Shown: positions 27,422 through 35,879 of the stretch, in pieces
Numbering within the stretch: position 1 is the first letter of the stretch
How the letters are laid out: every line of letters starts with the position of its first letter
NCBI RefSeq assembly: GCF_020687765.1
Contig: NZ_JAJEWJ010000007.1
Location: forward strand, 1 to 64,000
From: Sphingobacterium sp. FBM7-1
Lineage (GTDB): Bacteria > Bacteroidota > Bacteroidia > Sphingobacteriales > Sphingobacteriaceae
Length of the DNA stretch: 64,000 bases
Direction of reading: 5' to 3'
The notes under the pieces: model-generated
What the model was told of the DNA's origin: nothing
Seen by the model: only the letters and a program-made list of their open reading frames with translations
Databases searched by the model: none
Made by a program: the position numbers and the translations under genes

Positions 27422-28105
27422 ATGAAAGCTACTTATTACGGACAATCCTGTGTAGAATTTGACTTTGATGGGCACAAAGTTTTAATAGACCCTTTTATAA
27501 CGCATAACCCGTTAGCAAAAGATGTCGATGTGGATATTTTACAACCTGCTTATATTTTTTTGACGCATTGCCATCAAGACCATGTCGCAGATATGAAATA
27601 TATTCAATCTAAAAGTGGGGCTAATGTAGCCGCTATTGTAGAGACTGCAGCGTGGGTGAGAAAGCAAGGTGTTCCCGATGATAAGGTTATTGAATACAAT
27701 TTTGGAGGAACACTTTCTTTACCGTTTGGAAGGGCTAAAATGGTGTATGCACTGCATACTAACAGTACGCCGGAAGGGGAATATGCTGGAATGCCGGTAG
27801 GCTACGTTTTTTTCGTGGGCGATAAGAAAATTTACTTTGCGGGTGATACCGCTTTGACATTGGAGATGAAACTTTTGGAAGGCTTACAGTTGGATTGGGC
27901 CTTTTTACCTATCGGTGGACATTACACGATGGATACGGAGGACGCGATCAAAGCGGCTGGATTTATCAATTGCACCAATATAATCGGTATCCATTATGAT
28001 ACGTTCCCACCTATTCGTATCGATACGGAAGGGGCGAAGCAAAAATTTGAGGCAAGCGGACTACGGTTATATCTGCCAAAGATCGGTGAATCGGTTAAAC
28101 TATAA
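27422..28105 (+). CDS. UPF0173 metal-dependent hydrolase (YtkL-like)
   Basis: A 227-residue metallo-beta-lactamase-fold protein; two ATGs in tandem (27419 and 27422) are possible starts and the second fits the family. The metal site is FLTHCHQDHVADM (HxHxDH), with further ligands in ALHTNSTP, YFAGDTALT and GIHYDTFPPI. Length is typical of UPF0173. Some relatives have phosphodiesterase or lactonase activity but the physiological substrate is unknown. Its stop codon lies within the terminator hairpin at 28104-28151. Confidence 0.9.
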   Translation: MKATYYGQSCVEFDFDGHKVLIDPFITHNPLAKDVDVDILQPAYIFLTHCHQDHVADMKYIQSKSGANVAAIVETAAWVRKQGVPDDKVIEYNFGGTLSLPFGRAKMVYALHTNSTPEGEYAGMPVGYVFFVGDKKIYFAGDTALTLEMKLLEGLQLDWAFLPIGGHYTMDTEDAIKAAGFINCTNIIGIHYDTFPPIRIDTEGAKQKFEASGLRLYLPKIGESVKL

Positions 28106-28151
28106 TATAATAAGCAACGGTCGCTAGTTGGCGACCGTTGCTTATTATATT
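28104..28151. terminator. Perfect 21-bp bidirectional terminator spanning two stop codons
   Basis: Bases 28104-28124 and 28131-28151 are perfect inverted repeats with a 6-base loop (tagttg). The core is GCAACGGTCGC, flanked by AT arms. The stop codons of the converging genes (28103-28105 and 28150-28152) fall in the two arms. Confidence 0.88.
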
Positions 28152-29010
28152 ATTGACTCTTCTTTGCTCGGTTGATGTGGTATTCCACTAAATCATCTAT
28201 AGGAGAGCGTATAATCTTTCCCACCTTCATACCATAACGTGTAGCCGTTTCTTTTAATATGTCTCGGAAATTATAAGCTACTGACCCGATGCAATTAAAA
28301 GAATATGCTTGATAATTTGGATATTTACTGACTAGATTTTTAAAGAATGTATCAAATGCTTCTTCTACGATCCCTTTTGTGTATTCCGTGTTAACATTGT
28401 TGTCGTATACAAATTTGCTGAAACTAGCACAGAAGCGGTTGGCCAACGGCTTTGTGTAGACATTGTCCATTATTTCGTCTGGAGTGAGTTGATACGTTTC
28501 AAAAAATAGTTTTTCTACAGCTTTAGGCATGAGTCCCCGGATAAAATCGGTTAGCAATTTCTTTCCCATATACCCTCCACTACCTTCGTCTCCCAATATG
28601 TAGGCAGCAGAGTCAATGTTATGAGTAATTTTCTCTCCATCATAAATACACGTATTAGTTCCGGTTCCCAGAATGGCAGCAAAGCCAGCTTCATGTGCGA
28701 GTAAAGCACGAGCAGCGGCAAGCAGATCATGACCTGCTTCTACCTTGGCATTTGGAAAAACTTTCTGCATAGCCAACTCTACAATTTTAGTTTTTTCTTC
28801 GTTATGTACTCCGGCTCCGTAATAATTTACCTCGGTAATCTTTTCAAAAGGTAACTCGTTAGGTAGTCCTTTTTTTAACGAATTAACAATGTATTCACTG
28901 TCGACAAAATAGGGATTATAGCCCTCTGTGTTGAAATATATCTTTTTGTTTGAGTCATCTAACAAACACCAATTTGTTTTTGTCGAGCCTCCGTCCGCGA
29001 TGATTATCAT
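28150..29010 (-). CDS. BadF/BadG-type ASKHA kinase, N-acetylglucosamine-kinase-like (copy 2)
   Basis: A 286-residue protein that aligns end to end with the product of 24026-24889. It keeps the standard phosphate-1 loop IIADGGSTKTNWCL, the ILGTGTNTCIYDG segment, AYILGDEGSGGYMGKKL and a conserved NCIGSVAYNF near the end. Bacteroidota members are taken to be GlcNAc or related amino-sugar kinases. It is monocistronic, transcribed leftward, and faces the UPF0173 gene across a bidirectional terminator. By motif conservation this is the more canonical of the two copies. Confidence 0.85.
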   Translation of the reverse strand: MIIIADGGSTKTNWCLLDDSNKKIYFNTEGYNPYFVDSEYIVNSLKKGLPNELPFEKITEVNYYGAGVHNEEKTKIVELAMQKVFPNAKVEAGHDLLAAARALLAHEAGFAAILGTGTNTCIYDGEKITHNIDSAAYILGDEGSGGYMGKKLLTDFIRGLMPKAVEKLFFETYQLTPDEIMDNVYTKPLANRFCASFSKFVYDNNVNTEYTKGIVEEAFDTFFKNLVSKYPNYQAYSFNCIGSVAYNFRDILKETATRYGMKVGKIIRSPIDDLVEYHINRAKKSQ

Positions 29011-29594
29011 TATAGATTTGGTTTATTGTGTTATGTTTTGTTGCTAAATTAATTTTTACTTTATGCTTTTTCGAAAATACGTGTTTATGTTTAAAAACAA
29101 GAATTTTAAATGCTAAAAAGATAAGTGTCGTTAGGATATTTATTCAATTTTTTGCTTTAAAAACCTTCTGTAACAAGTTTTAAAAGCGGTTTTTGGAGTA
29201 TTTGTTCTTTTAAAAAAACATAGTGTATTTTGTACAATATGGATGTTGTTATTCGTCACGGTTTTATTTGTGCAGTTACAAATAAAACAATTACAGATTT
29301 TGATCGTTATAATAGAGGATGTTCTTAAGAATATTGGAAGCTCCTTTCGGAAAGAACAGACCGCTTCACGAAAATATTTTACAAATATTATTTGAATATA
29401 CAAATCTTATGTTATTTTTGTGCCAATTCTCAGATTTATCCTAGAGAGAGGCAAATAGCTTGCGTTATGGCGGTAGAATGATTATGTGCCGCTGTTATAT
29501 TGTTAGCACATCTAAAAATAGAATAGCATTTGCTGAAAAATGTAATTGGATGAATTCAACAAAATAAAATCCTATATCTCATAGTAAAAAGTTA
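29011..29594 (+). other. Intergenic region holding the rho promoter and long leader
   Basis: No credible gene lies here. The left part (29011-29390) is AT-rich and holds the start region of the leftward kinase gene; I see nothing else in it. From about 29427 to 29594 it is the predicted 5' untranslated leader of rho, C-poor in places and without an obvious hairpin with a T-run. rho is autoregulated by attenuation in its leader in E. coli, so a similar role is possible (inference). Confidence 0.5.
29391..29420 (+). promoter_or_regulatory. rho promoter
   Basis: TTTG at 29391-29394 and TATTTTTG at 29413-29420, 18 bases apart, match the Bacteroidota consensus. The predicted start near 29427 leaves a leader of about 168 bases before the rho ATG. 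Confidence 0.65.
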
Positions 29595-31091
29595 ATGGAT
29601 ATTAATGCACTAAATACCAAACTCGTGTCAGAGTTACGCGAGATTGCAAAAGTACTGGGCATCACTGATGCTGATAAATTGCGTAAGCAGGAGTTAATAG
29701 ACCGTATCACTGTAATAGCAAAGCAATCCATCGAAGAAGGTAGCTCCGAAAGCACTGAAGTCGACACTCCAGCAGCAGAACGAACAAGAAAACGTGTTAG
29801 AACGTTAAAGACTGAGCCAGTGGCGGTAACTACACGTGCGGCGGTGGCGGACGTATCGTCAAAAGTAGAGGGTAGTTTGCCAGCAGAGAACTCATCGGAC
29901 TTTACTGTTGCGAGCGATAAAGAAAGTTCCGCAGCCGGTAAAACAGAGGTCCCGTCTTCGGTACTTCCGACAGATTTTGATAACGTTATTGTTAATGAAG
30001 GTGTTTTGGAAATTATGCCAGACGGTTATGGTTTTTTACGTTCGTCTGATTATAATTATTTGACCTCCCCGGATGATATTTATGTGTCACAATCTCAAAT
30101 TAAATTATTTGGATTGAAAACAGGTGATAATGTTCGAGGATCCATTCGTCCCCCTAAAGAAGGTGAAAAATATTTTCCATTAGTTCGTGTAGAATCTATT
30201 AACGGTCAGAACCCGGCCGAAATTCGGGATCGGGTACCATTTGATTACTTGACACCGTTGTTCCCGGACGAAAAACTAAATTTAGATTTAGGAGCGGGAA
30301 ATCACTCAACACGTATTATGGACTTATTTACGCCTATTGGTAAAGGTCAACGTGGATTAATCGTAGCACAACCTAAAACGGGTAAAACAAACCTTTTAAA
30401 AGAGGTAGCGAATGCTATTGCAAAGAACCACCCGGAGGTTTACTTAATTATCTTATTAATTGACGAGCGTCCGGAAGAGGTTACCGATATGGCTAGAAAC
30501 GTACGTGCTGAAGTGATTTCGTCTACTTTTGACGAACCGGCAGATCGCCACGTGAAGATTGCTAATATTGTGTTGGAAAAAGCAAAACGTATGGTTGAAT
30601 GCGGGCATGATGTGGTGATTTTGTTGGATTCCATCACGCGTTTGGCTCGTGCGTATAATACCGTAGCTCCTGCGTCAGGAAAAATTCTATCCGGAGGGGT
30701 AGATGCGAATGCGTTGCATAGACCGAAACGCTTCTTCGGAGCAGCTCGTAATATCGAAAAAGGTGGATCCTTAACCATTCTAGCAACAGCTTTGACGGAT
30801 ACGGGTTCTAAGATGGACGATGTGATTTTTGAAGAGTTTAAAGGAACAGGTAACATGGAACTTCAGCTTGATCGTAAATTGGCTAACAAGCGTATTTTCC
30901 CAGCGATCGACCTGACTGCTTCGAGTACACGTCGCGATGATTTGCTGGTAGATCGGGATACTTTACAACGGATGTGGGTATTGCGGAATCACTTAGCGGA
31001 TATGAATTCGACGGAAGCAATGGAGTTTTTGTTAACGCAAATGCGTGGTACGAAATCAAATGAAGAGTTTTTAATTAGTATGAATAGCTAA
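29595..31091 (+). CDS. rho: Transcription termination factor Rho
   Basis: A 498-residue hexameric RNA helicase. Residues 1-40 are the HeH/SAP-like N-domain ([14 protein letters not shown]), about 50-125 a Ser/Thr/Val/Glu-rich insertion absent from the 419-residue E. coli protein, about 130-210 the cold-shock-like primary RNA-binding domain ([16 protein letters not shown]), and the rest the RecA-like motor with Walker A QPKTGKT (about 260), Walker [17 protein letters not shown] and the Q/R-loop segments. Inserts at this position are common in Bacteroidota and Actinobacteria and may extend RNA contact. It has its own promoter and a terminator. Confidence 0.96.
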   Translation: MDINALNTKLVSELREIAKVLGITDADKLRKQELIDRITVIAKQSIEEGSSESTEVDTPAAERTRKRVRTLKTEPVAVTTRAAVADVSSKVEGSLPAENSSDFTVASDKESSAAGKTEVPSSVLPTDFDNVIVNEGVLEIMPDGYGFLRSSDYNYLTSPDDIYVSQSQIKLFGLKTGDNVRGSIRPPKEGEKYFPLVRVESINGQNPAEIRDRVPFDYLTPLFPDEKLNLDLGAGNHSTRIMDLFTPIGKGQRGLIVAQPKTGKTNLLKEVANAIAKNHPEVYLIILLIDERPEEVTDMARNVRAEVISSTFDEPADRHVKIANIVLEKAKRMVECGHDVVILLDSITRLARAYNTVAPASGKILSGGVDANALHRPKRFFGAARNIEKGGSLTILATALTDTGSKMDDVIFEEFKGTGNMELQLDRKLANKRIFPAIDLTASSTRRDDLLVDRDTLQRMWVLRNHLADMNSTEAMEFLLTQMRGTKSNEEFLISMNS

Positions 31092-31111
31092 TTCCTTCAA
31101 TATTTTCTATT

Positions 31112-31153
31112 TTTAAGCCATCCCTTGCTCACAAAGGATGGCTTAAATTTTTT
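31112..31153 (+). terminator. Terminator after rho
   Basis: TTTAAGCCATCC (31112-31123) and GGATGGCTTAAA (31136-31147) form a perfect 12-bp stem with a 12-base loop, followed by a T run. It ends 7 bases before the pssA start codon, so readthrough may feed pssA. Confidence 0.8.
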
Positions 31154-31159
31154 ATAACT

Positions 31160-31840
31160 GTGAAGAAACATATACCCAATATTTTGACTTGTCTCAACCT
31201 GTTTAGTGGTTGTCTCGGCGTTTTATTCGTTTTAGAAGGTGATTTTATGTCGGCATTTTACTGTGTGCTTGTCTCGGGGATATTTGATTTTTTTGACGGC
31301 ATGGTCGCGCGCCTTTTGCGTGTAAGATCAAATATTGGGAAAGAATTAGACTCATTAGCGGATGTGATAAGTTTTGGTTTTTTGCCGGGAGCAGTTTTAT
31401 ATATGCTCTTGGCCGAATCTACAGATCATGATTATCTTCCCTATTTAGGTTTTATTATTACCGCATTTTCAGCATTGAGATTGGCGAAATTTAATGTTGA
31501 TGAGGAACAGACGTCAGAGTTTATAGGGCTTAATACACCGATGAACACCTTTTTCATTATATCCCTACCTTTTATTGGTCAGCTGTATCCAGCTTGGATA
31601 TATCAACCTTATATATTACTTGCTGTCGTTGGATTGGTCAGTTTTCTGTTAGTGTGTAATATTCGTCTGTTCAGCATGAAATTATCTTCCCTCGCATGGA
31701 GCGAAAATAAGTTCCGATACCTTTTCTTAGCGGTTAGTGTTATTCTTTTGCTTGGCTTAGGTGTTTTAGCCTTGCCGGCTATTCTACTGGCTTATTTTGT
31801 ATTCTCCCACTTACATTTCCGTTTTCTGCGTAAAGAGTAG
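31160..31840 (+). CDS. pssA: CDP-diacylglycerol-serine O-phosphatidyltransferase
   Basis: A 226-residue membrane protein read from a GTG start. It has the CDP-alcohol phosphatidyltransferase signature DG-x2-AR-x8-G-x3-D-x3-D in FFDGMVARLLRV...GKELDSLADV, near residues 43-66, and about seven to eight membrane helices. It makes phosphatidylserine from CDP-diacylglycerol and serine, the first step to phosphatidylethanolamine. The type is the Bacillus/archaeal subclass II enzyme. Confidence 0.93.
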   Translation: MKKHIPNILTCLNLFSGCLGVLFVLEGDFMSAFYCVLVSGIFDFFDGMVARLLRVRSNIGKELDSLADVISFGFLPGAVLYMLLAESTDHDYLPYLGFIITAFSALRLAKFNVDEEQTSEFIGLNTPMNTFFIISLPFIGQLYPAWIYQPYILLAVVGLVSFLLVCNIRLFSMKLSSLAWSENKFRYLFLAVSVILLLGLGVLALPAILLAYFVFSHLHFRFLRKE

Positions 31841-31853
31841 GATGCTCTTTAGT

Positions 31854-32204
31854 TTACAATTTGTTGCGATAATCGGAAATTTCCAATAATAGTATATGGA
31901 TCTCCTTTTCGATATCTGTCCAGATGGCGAGGATCTCGGCTGTTTTGACCTCCGTCTTAGCGCCATTTTCTAACTGTTGTAGTTTTTCGCGTAAAGCGTG
32001 TGCTCCTATATATTCCATAGTCGGCTTTATGTGGTGTGCTTGATTCGCTATTGCGCTGTAGGTGCCTGCTAATACAGCATCCTTTAAAACTTGGATATCT
32101 TTGGGTATCTGGTCTCGGTAAAGGTCTAAAAACTGCAAAACGAGTTCCGCGTTGTGCATCAGATTCTCCTGGATAATAGAAGGTTTAATCAATTTGTATA
32201 GCAT
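31854..32204 (-). CDS. Histidine phosphotransfer (Hpt) domain protein
   Basis: A 116-residue stand-alone Hpt protein from the ATG at 32204 (MLYKLIKPSIIQ); another in-frame ATG at 32234 would lengthen the overlap with folK. It is a four-helix bundle with the phosphorylatable His in QAHHIKPTMEYIGA, which matches the HxxKG-like Hpt motif but has Pro-Thr after Lys. It would relay phosphate between a hybrid histidine kinase and response regulator; neither is encoded nearby. It overlaps the end of folK by about 20 bases, so translation is probably coupled. Confidence 0.75.
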   Translation of the reverse strand: MLYKLIKPSIIQENLMHNAELVLQFLDLYRDQIPKDIQVLKDAVLAGTYSAIANQAHHIKPTMEYIGAHALREKLQQLENGAKTEVKTAEILAIWTDIEKEIHILLLEISDYRNKL

Positions 32205-32697
32205 CGTCGCTTTGTTGAGTATAAGGTTGGACAATAAGGGGGTCTTTGCATTGCGCTAATAAGTCTGTCGTCGTCATTCCCAACTCGGGGTGGACAAATG
32301 CAGGTGCAATTTCAACAAGAGGTACTAACACGAACCTCCGTTCAGGTAAATGGGGATGAGGTACAATTAGGCGTTCATGATGGATGTTTGTATTGTTAAA
32401 ATATAGGATGTCAATATCGATTACTCGAGCCCCCCATTTGGTTAGTCGCAAACGACCCAATCTATTCTCAATAGACTGTATACAGTCTAAGACACTTATG
32501 GGCGGAAGGGGTGTGGACACTAAAACGACTTGATTAAGAAATGTCGGCTGTTCGGTGACCCCCCAAGCTTCCGATTTATAGATTGATGAACAAGCTTCTA
32601 CCTTTCCTACCTGGTCTTGGATTTCTTGTAGAGCCTGTGCTAATTGCGAAGGGGGATCGCCTATATTCGCACCCAATAACAAAAACACTTTATTCAT
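32185..32697 (-). CDS. folK: 2-amino-4-hydroxy-6-hydroxymethyldihydropteridine pyrophosphokinase
   Basis: A 170-residue HPPK: N-terminal LLLGANIGDP, the WGVTEQPTFLNQVVLV block, the active-site motif WGARVIDIDILYFNN with its Mg2+-binding aspartates, and PHPHLPERRFVLVPLVEIAP. It transfers pyrophosphate from ATP to the pterin in folate synthesis. It is leftward and overlaps the Hpt gene. It is divergent from sppA. Confidence 0.95.
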   Translation of the reverse strand: MNKVFLLLGANIGDPPSQLAQALQEIQDQVGKVEACSSIYKSEAWGVTEQPTFLNQVVLVSTPLPPISVLDCIQSIENRLGRLRLTKWGARVIDIDILYFNNTNIHHERLIVPHPHLPERRFVLVPLVEIAPAFVHPELGMTTTDLLAQCKDPLIVQPYTQQSDDAIQID

Positions 32698-32781
32698 CCT
32701 TTAAAGATAAAGCTTATATTTAAAATTGCGAATTCTTAAAAAGAAACCTTTAAATTAGAGGCGAAGAAATGGAAAACAGCT

Positions 32782-34548
32782 ATGAAGTCTTTTTTTAAAT
32801 ATGTCCTTGCGACTGTTACAGGGACGCTCCTTGTGCTTGTCGTTTTATTGATTGTGCTTATTGGAGTTATCACCGCTACAGTTAGTAATGTAGGCTCAAA
32901 AGATGAGGTTTATATCCCGTCTAGTGCTGTATTGCATGTTTCGTTAGCCCATGACATCCCCGAGCGCACGACATCAAACCCTTGGGAAAGTATGAACTTG
33001 CCGGGTTATGGAGAGATGAAATCGTTGGGTCTAAACGATATCCTCGCCCGTATCGCGGAAGCAAAGACGGACAACCGGATAAAAGGAATATATCTTAACC
33101 CTACTTATGTCAACACAGGCATGGCTAGTCTCCGTGCGATACGAGAGGCGCTCGTCGATTTTAAATCGTCTGGTAAATTTATTATTGCTTATAGTGATCT
33201 TTATACGCAAAAAGCGTATTATCTCGCGTCTGCTGCAGATGAAATTTATATGAATCCGGAGGGGTCTTTAGAGTTTAAAGGGCTTTCGGCTTCCGTGGTA
33301 TTTATGAAAGAGGCGCTAGATAAAATGGGGGTCGAGATGCAGGTAGTCAAGGTAGGAACGTACAAGTCGGCTGTGGAACCCTTTATCCTGAACGAGATGA
33401 GTGCAGCTAATAGAGAACAATTGTCAGCCTATCTGGGAAGTATGTATGCCGCATTTCTCGAAAATGTATCCGATGGCAGACAAATTCCTGTCGATACGTT
33501 GAAAGATATAGCTAATCGTTTCTTGATAAGAAACGCCGATGATGCGGTACATTATAAATTTATCGATGATAAGTGCTATAAAGACGAGGTGTTTACAAAA
33601 TTGAGAGAACGCTTGAAGATAGAAGAAAAGAAAGACCTTCCCGCTATCTCCTTGTTAGATTATAGCAACGAAGAAAAGACAAGCACACAAGGCGATCGCA
33701 TCGCCGTGTTATACGCCTATGGCGACATCGTTGACGGTGAAGGAGGAGACGGGGTTATTGGAGGAGATAAATTCTCCAGAGAACTTCGAAAACTACGTCG
33801 GGATGATCGGGTTAAGGCGGTGGTATTGCGGGTGAACTCACCAGGTGGTTCTGCATTAGCATCGGACATTATTGCGCGTGAAGTTGAGTTAACGAAGGAA
33901 GTAAAACCTATCATGGTGTCCATGGGTGACTACGCCGCTTCGGGAGGTTATTATATTTCGGCAATGGCAGACTCTATTTTTGCAGAAAAGGAGACACTTA
34001 CAGGTTCGATCGGTGTATTTGGTCTGATCCCTAACTTGCAGGGATTGCTCAATAATAAATTGGGAATACGTATGGATGAAGTTAAAACGGGGAAATTCGC
34101 AGATTTGATGACCTCAGTGGACCGTCCGTTAACAGGTGAAGAGCAGGCTATTATACAAGCGGAAGTCAATCGGATTTATAATACCTTTACGAATAAAGTA
34201 GCTACGGGTAGGAGGCTACTTGTGTCGACGGTGGACAGCATCGGGCAGGGGCGAGTATGGACTGGAAGCCAGGCATTGGAAATTGGGCTCGTGGATGAAA
34301 TCGGAAACCTCGATCGAGCAATAGCGGCCGCCGCCACAAAAGCGAAACTGAAAAGCTATAACGTCAGGTATTATCCGACATTGAAGGATCCTTTTGCGTC
34401 ATTGTTTAGCACATCGAGAGAGCGAATAAAGATGTGGATGTTGGACGACGAGTTAGGCGAATATCGACAATATGTTAAGCAGCTACGTGACGTATTGCGT
34501 TCCTCCGGGGTACAGGCACGAGTGCCTTATAAGGTAGAAATAAGATAA
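32782..34548 (+). CDS. sppA: Signal peptide peptidase SppA, 67-kDa type
   Basis: A 588-residue protein with one N-terminal membrane anchor (about residues 8-33) and two S49 peptidase domains. The catalytic Lys lies in VVKVGTYKSAVEPF (about residue 195) in the first domain and the catalytic Ser in GDYAASGGYYISAMAD (about 388) in the second, the split dyad of the long SppA. It degrades cleaved signal peptides on the periplasmic side of the inner membrane. Monocistronic. Confidence 0.95.
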   Translation: MKSFFKYVLATVTGTLLVLVVLLIVLIGVITATVSNVGSKDEVYIPSSAVLHVSLAHDIPERTTSNPWESMNLPGYGEMKSLGLNDILARIAEAKTDNRIKGIYLNPTYVNTGMASLRAIREALVDFKSSGKFIIAYSDLYTQKAYYLASAADEIYMNPEGSLEFKGLSASVVFMKEALDKMGVEMQVVKVGTYKSAVEPFILNEMSAANREQLSAYLGSMYAAFLENVSDGRQIPVDTLKDIANRFLIRNADDAVHYKFIDDKCYKDEVFTKLRERLKIEEKKDLPAISLLDYSNEEKTSTQGDRIAVLYAYGDIVDGEGGDGVIGGDKFSRELRKLRRDDRVKAVVLRVNSPGGSALASDIIAREVELTKEVKPIMVSMGDYAASGGYYISAMADSIFAEKETLTGSIGVFGLIPNLQGLLNNKLGIRMDEVKTGKFADLMTSVDRPLTGEEQAIIQAEVNRIYNTFTNKVATGRRLLVSTVDSIGQGRVWTGSQALEIGLVDEIGNLDRAIAAAATKAKLKSYNVRYYPTLKDPFASLFSTSRERIKMWMLDDELGEYRQYVKQLRDVLRSSGVQARVPYKVEIR

Positions 34549-34628
34549 ATAGCTGAAAGTATTCTTACTTTTTTCTATATTTAACGCAAGGTTTAACGAT
34601 AAAACATTATACGTAAATAAAAAAATAT

Positions 34629-35819
34629 ATGAAGACTATTGATGATTTAAATTTCTCTGGAAAGAAGGCGTTGATTCGTGTAGACTTTAATGTTCCTCTG
34701 GATGAGAATTTTAATATTACAGATGATAACCGTATACAAGGAGCAACACCCACGATTAAAAAAATTTTAGGAGATGGGGGGGCTGTCATACTTATGTCTC
34801 ATCTTGGACGTCCCAAGGAAGGTCCGACAGACAAATATTCATTAAAGCATATTGTTCAACATCTTTCAAAGGTATTGGGTGTGGACGTGCAGTTCGCTTC
34901 GGACTGTATTGGAGAAGAGGCTACGCAGAAAAGTGCCTCATTGAAGGGTGGAGAAGTATTGCTGTTAGAAAACCTACGTTTTTATAAAGAAGAAGAAAAA
35001 GGGGATGTAAGTTTTGCGGAAAAATTGGCGAAATTGGGTGATGTATACGTCAATGACGCTTTTGGTACCGCACACCGTGCACACGCTTCTACGGCTATTA
35101 TTGCGCAGTTCTTTCCGAATGATAAATATGCGGGTTACTTGATGGCAGCCGAAATAAACAATGCGGAAAAAGTACTTAACAAACCTGAACGTCCGTTTAC
35201 GGCAATTATGGGAGGGGCGAAAGTTTCGGATAAAATTCAGTTGATCGAAGCACTCTTGGATAAAGTGGATAATTTAATTATCGGGGGAGGAATGGCTTAT
35301 ACCTTCGTGAAAGCGCGTGGGGGAGAGATCGGTAAATCGTTGGTAGAGTTAGATAAGCTAGATCTAGCCAATGAATTAGTTAAAAAGGCTGATGAAAAGG
35401 GTGTTAATCTCGTGCTCCCAACGGATGCGCAAATAGCAGATAGATTCGCTAATGACGCGGATACCTATAATGGAGCGAACGATCAAATTCCCGCTGATAG
35501 AGAAGGGTTAGATATCGGTTTGGATTCTTCAGAACACTTTGCAGAAGTTATTAGTGCGTCGAACACCTTGCTATGGAACGGGCCGATGGGGGTCTTCGAA
35601 TTTGATACCTTTGCTAAGGGTACAAAAGCTGTTGCGGATGCGGTTGTAAAAGCTACAGAACGTGGTGCGTTTTCACTTATTGGTGGGGGTGATTCTGCGG
35701 CTGCGGTTTCTAAATTCGGCATGACTGAGCATGTCAGCTACGTCAGTACTGGCGGTGGCGCATTGTTGGAATACATGGAAGGCAAAGTATTGCCGGGTGT
35801 GAAAGCATTGGAAGACTAA
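34629..35819 (+). CDS. pgk: Phosphoglycerate kinase
   Basis: A 396-residue glycolytic enzyme of standard length. It has [20 protein letters not shown] near the N-terminus, [64 protein letters not shown] and the nucleotide-loop [13 protein letters not shown]. It interconverts 1,3-bisphosphoglycerate and 3-phosphoglycerate with ADP/ATP. gap is not adjacent. Confidence 0.98.
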   Translation: MKTIDDLNFSGKKALIRVDFNVPLDENFNITDDNRIQGATPTIKKILGDGGAVILMSHLGRPKEGPTDKYSLKHIVQHLSKVLGVDVQFASDCIGEEATQKSASLKGGEVLLLENLRFYKEEEKGDVSFAEKLAKLGDVYVNDAFGTAHRAHASTAIIAQFFPNDKYAGYLMAAEINNAEKVLNKPERPFTAIMGGAKVSDKIQLIEALLDKVDNLIIGGGMAYTFVKARGGEIGKSLVELDKLDLANELVKKADEKGVNLVLPTDAQIADRFANDADTYNGANDQIPADREGLDIGLDSSEHFAEVISASNTLLWNGPMGVFEFDTFAKGTKAVADAVVKATERGAFSLIGGGDSAAAVSKFGMTEHVSYVSTGGGALLEYMEGKVLPGVKALED

Positions 35820-35843
35820 CAACAACATATATTATAGTTGAAA

Positions 35844-35879
35844 AACAGGGCAGGCTAATTAGTCTGCCCTGTTGTTTTA
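35844..35879. terminator. Bidirectional terminator between pgk and the gene at 35877
   Basis: AACAGGGCAG (35844-35853) pairs with CTGCCCTGTT (35864-35873) across a 10-base loop. A T-rich stretch follows on the right and an A-rich one lies on the left. Confidence 0.82.

Noticed and set aside
29140..29403. Open frame of 87 codons on the minus strand before rho
   Set aside because: Antisense to the rho promoter, AT-rich composition, no conserved motif.
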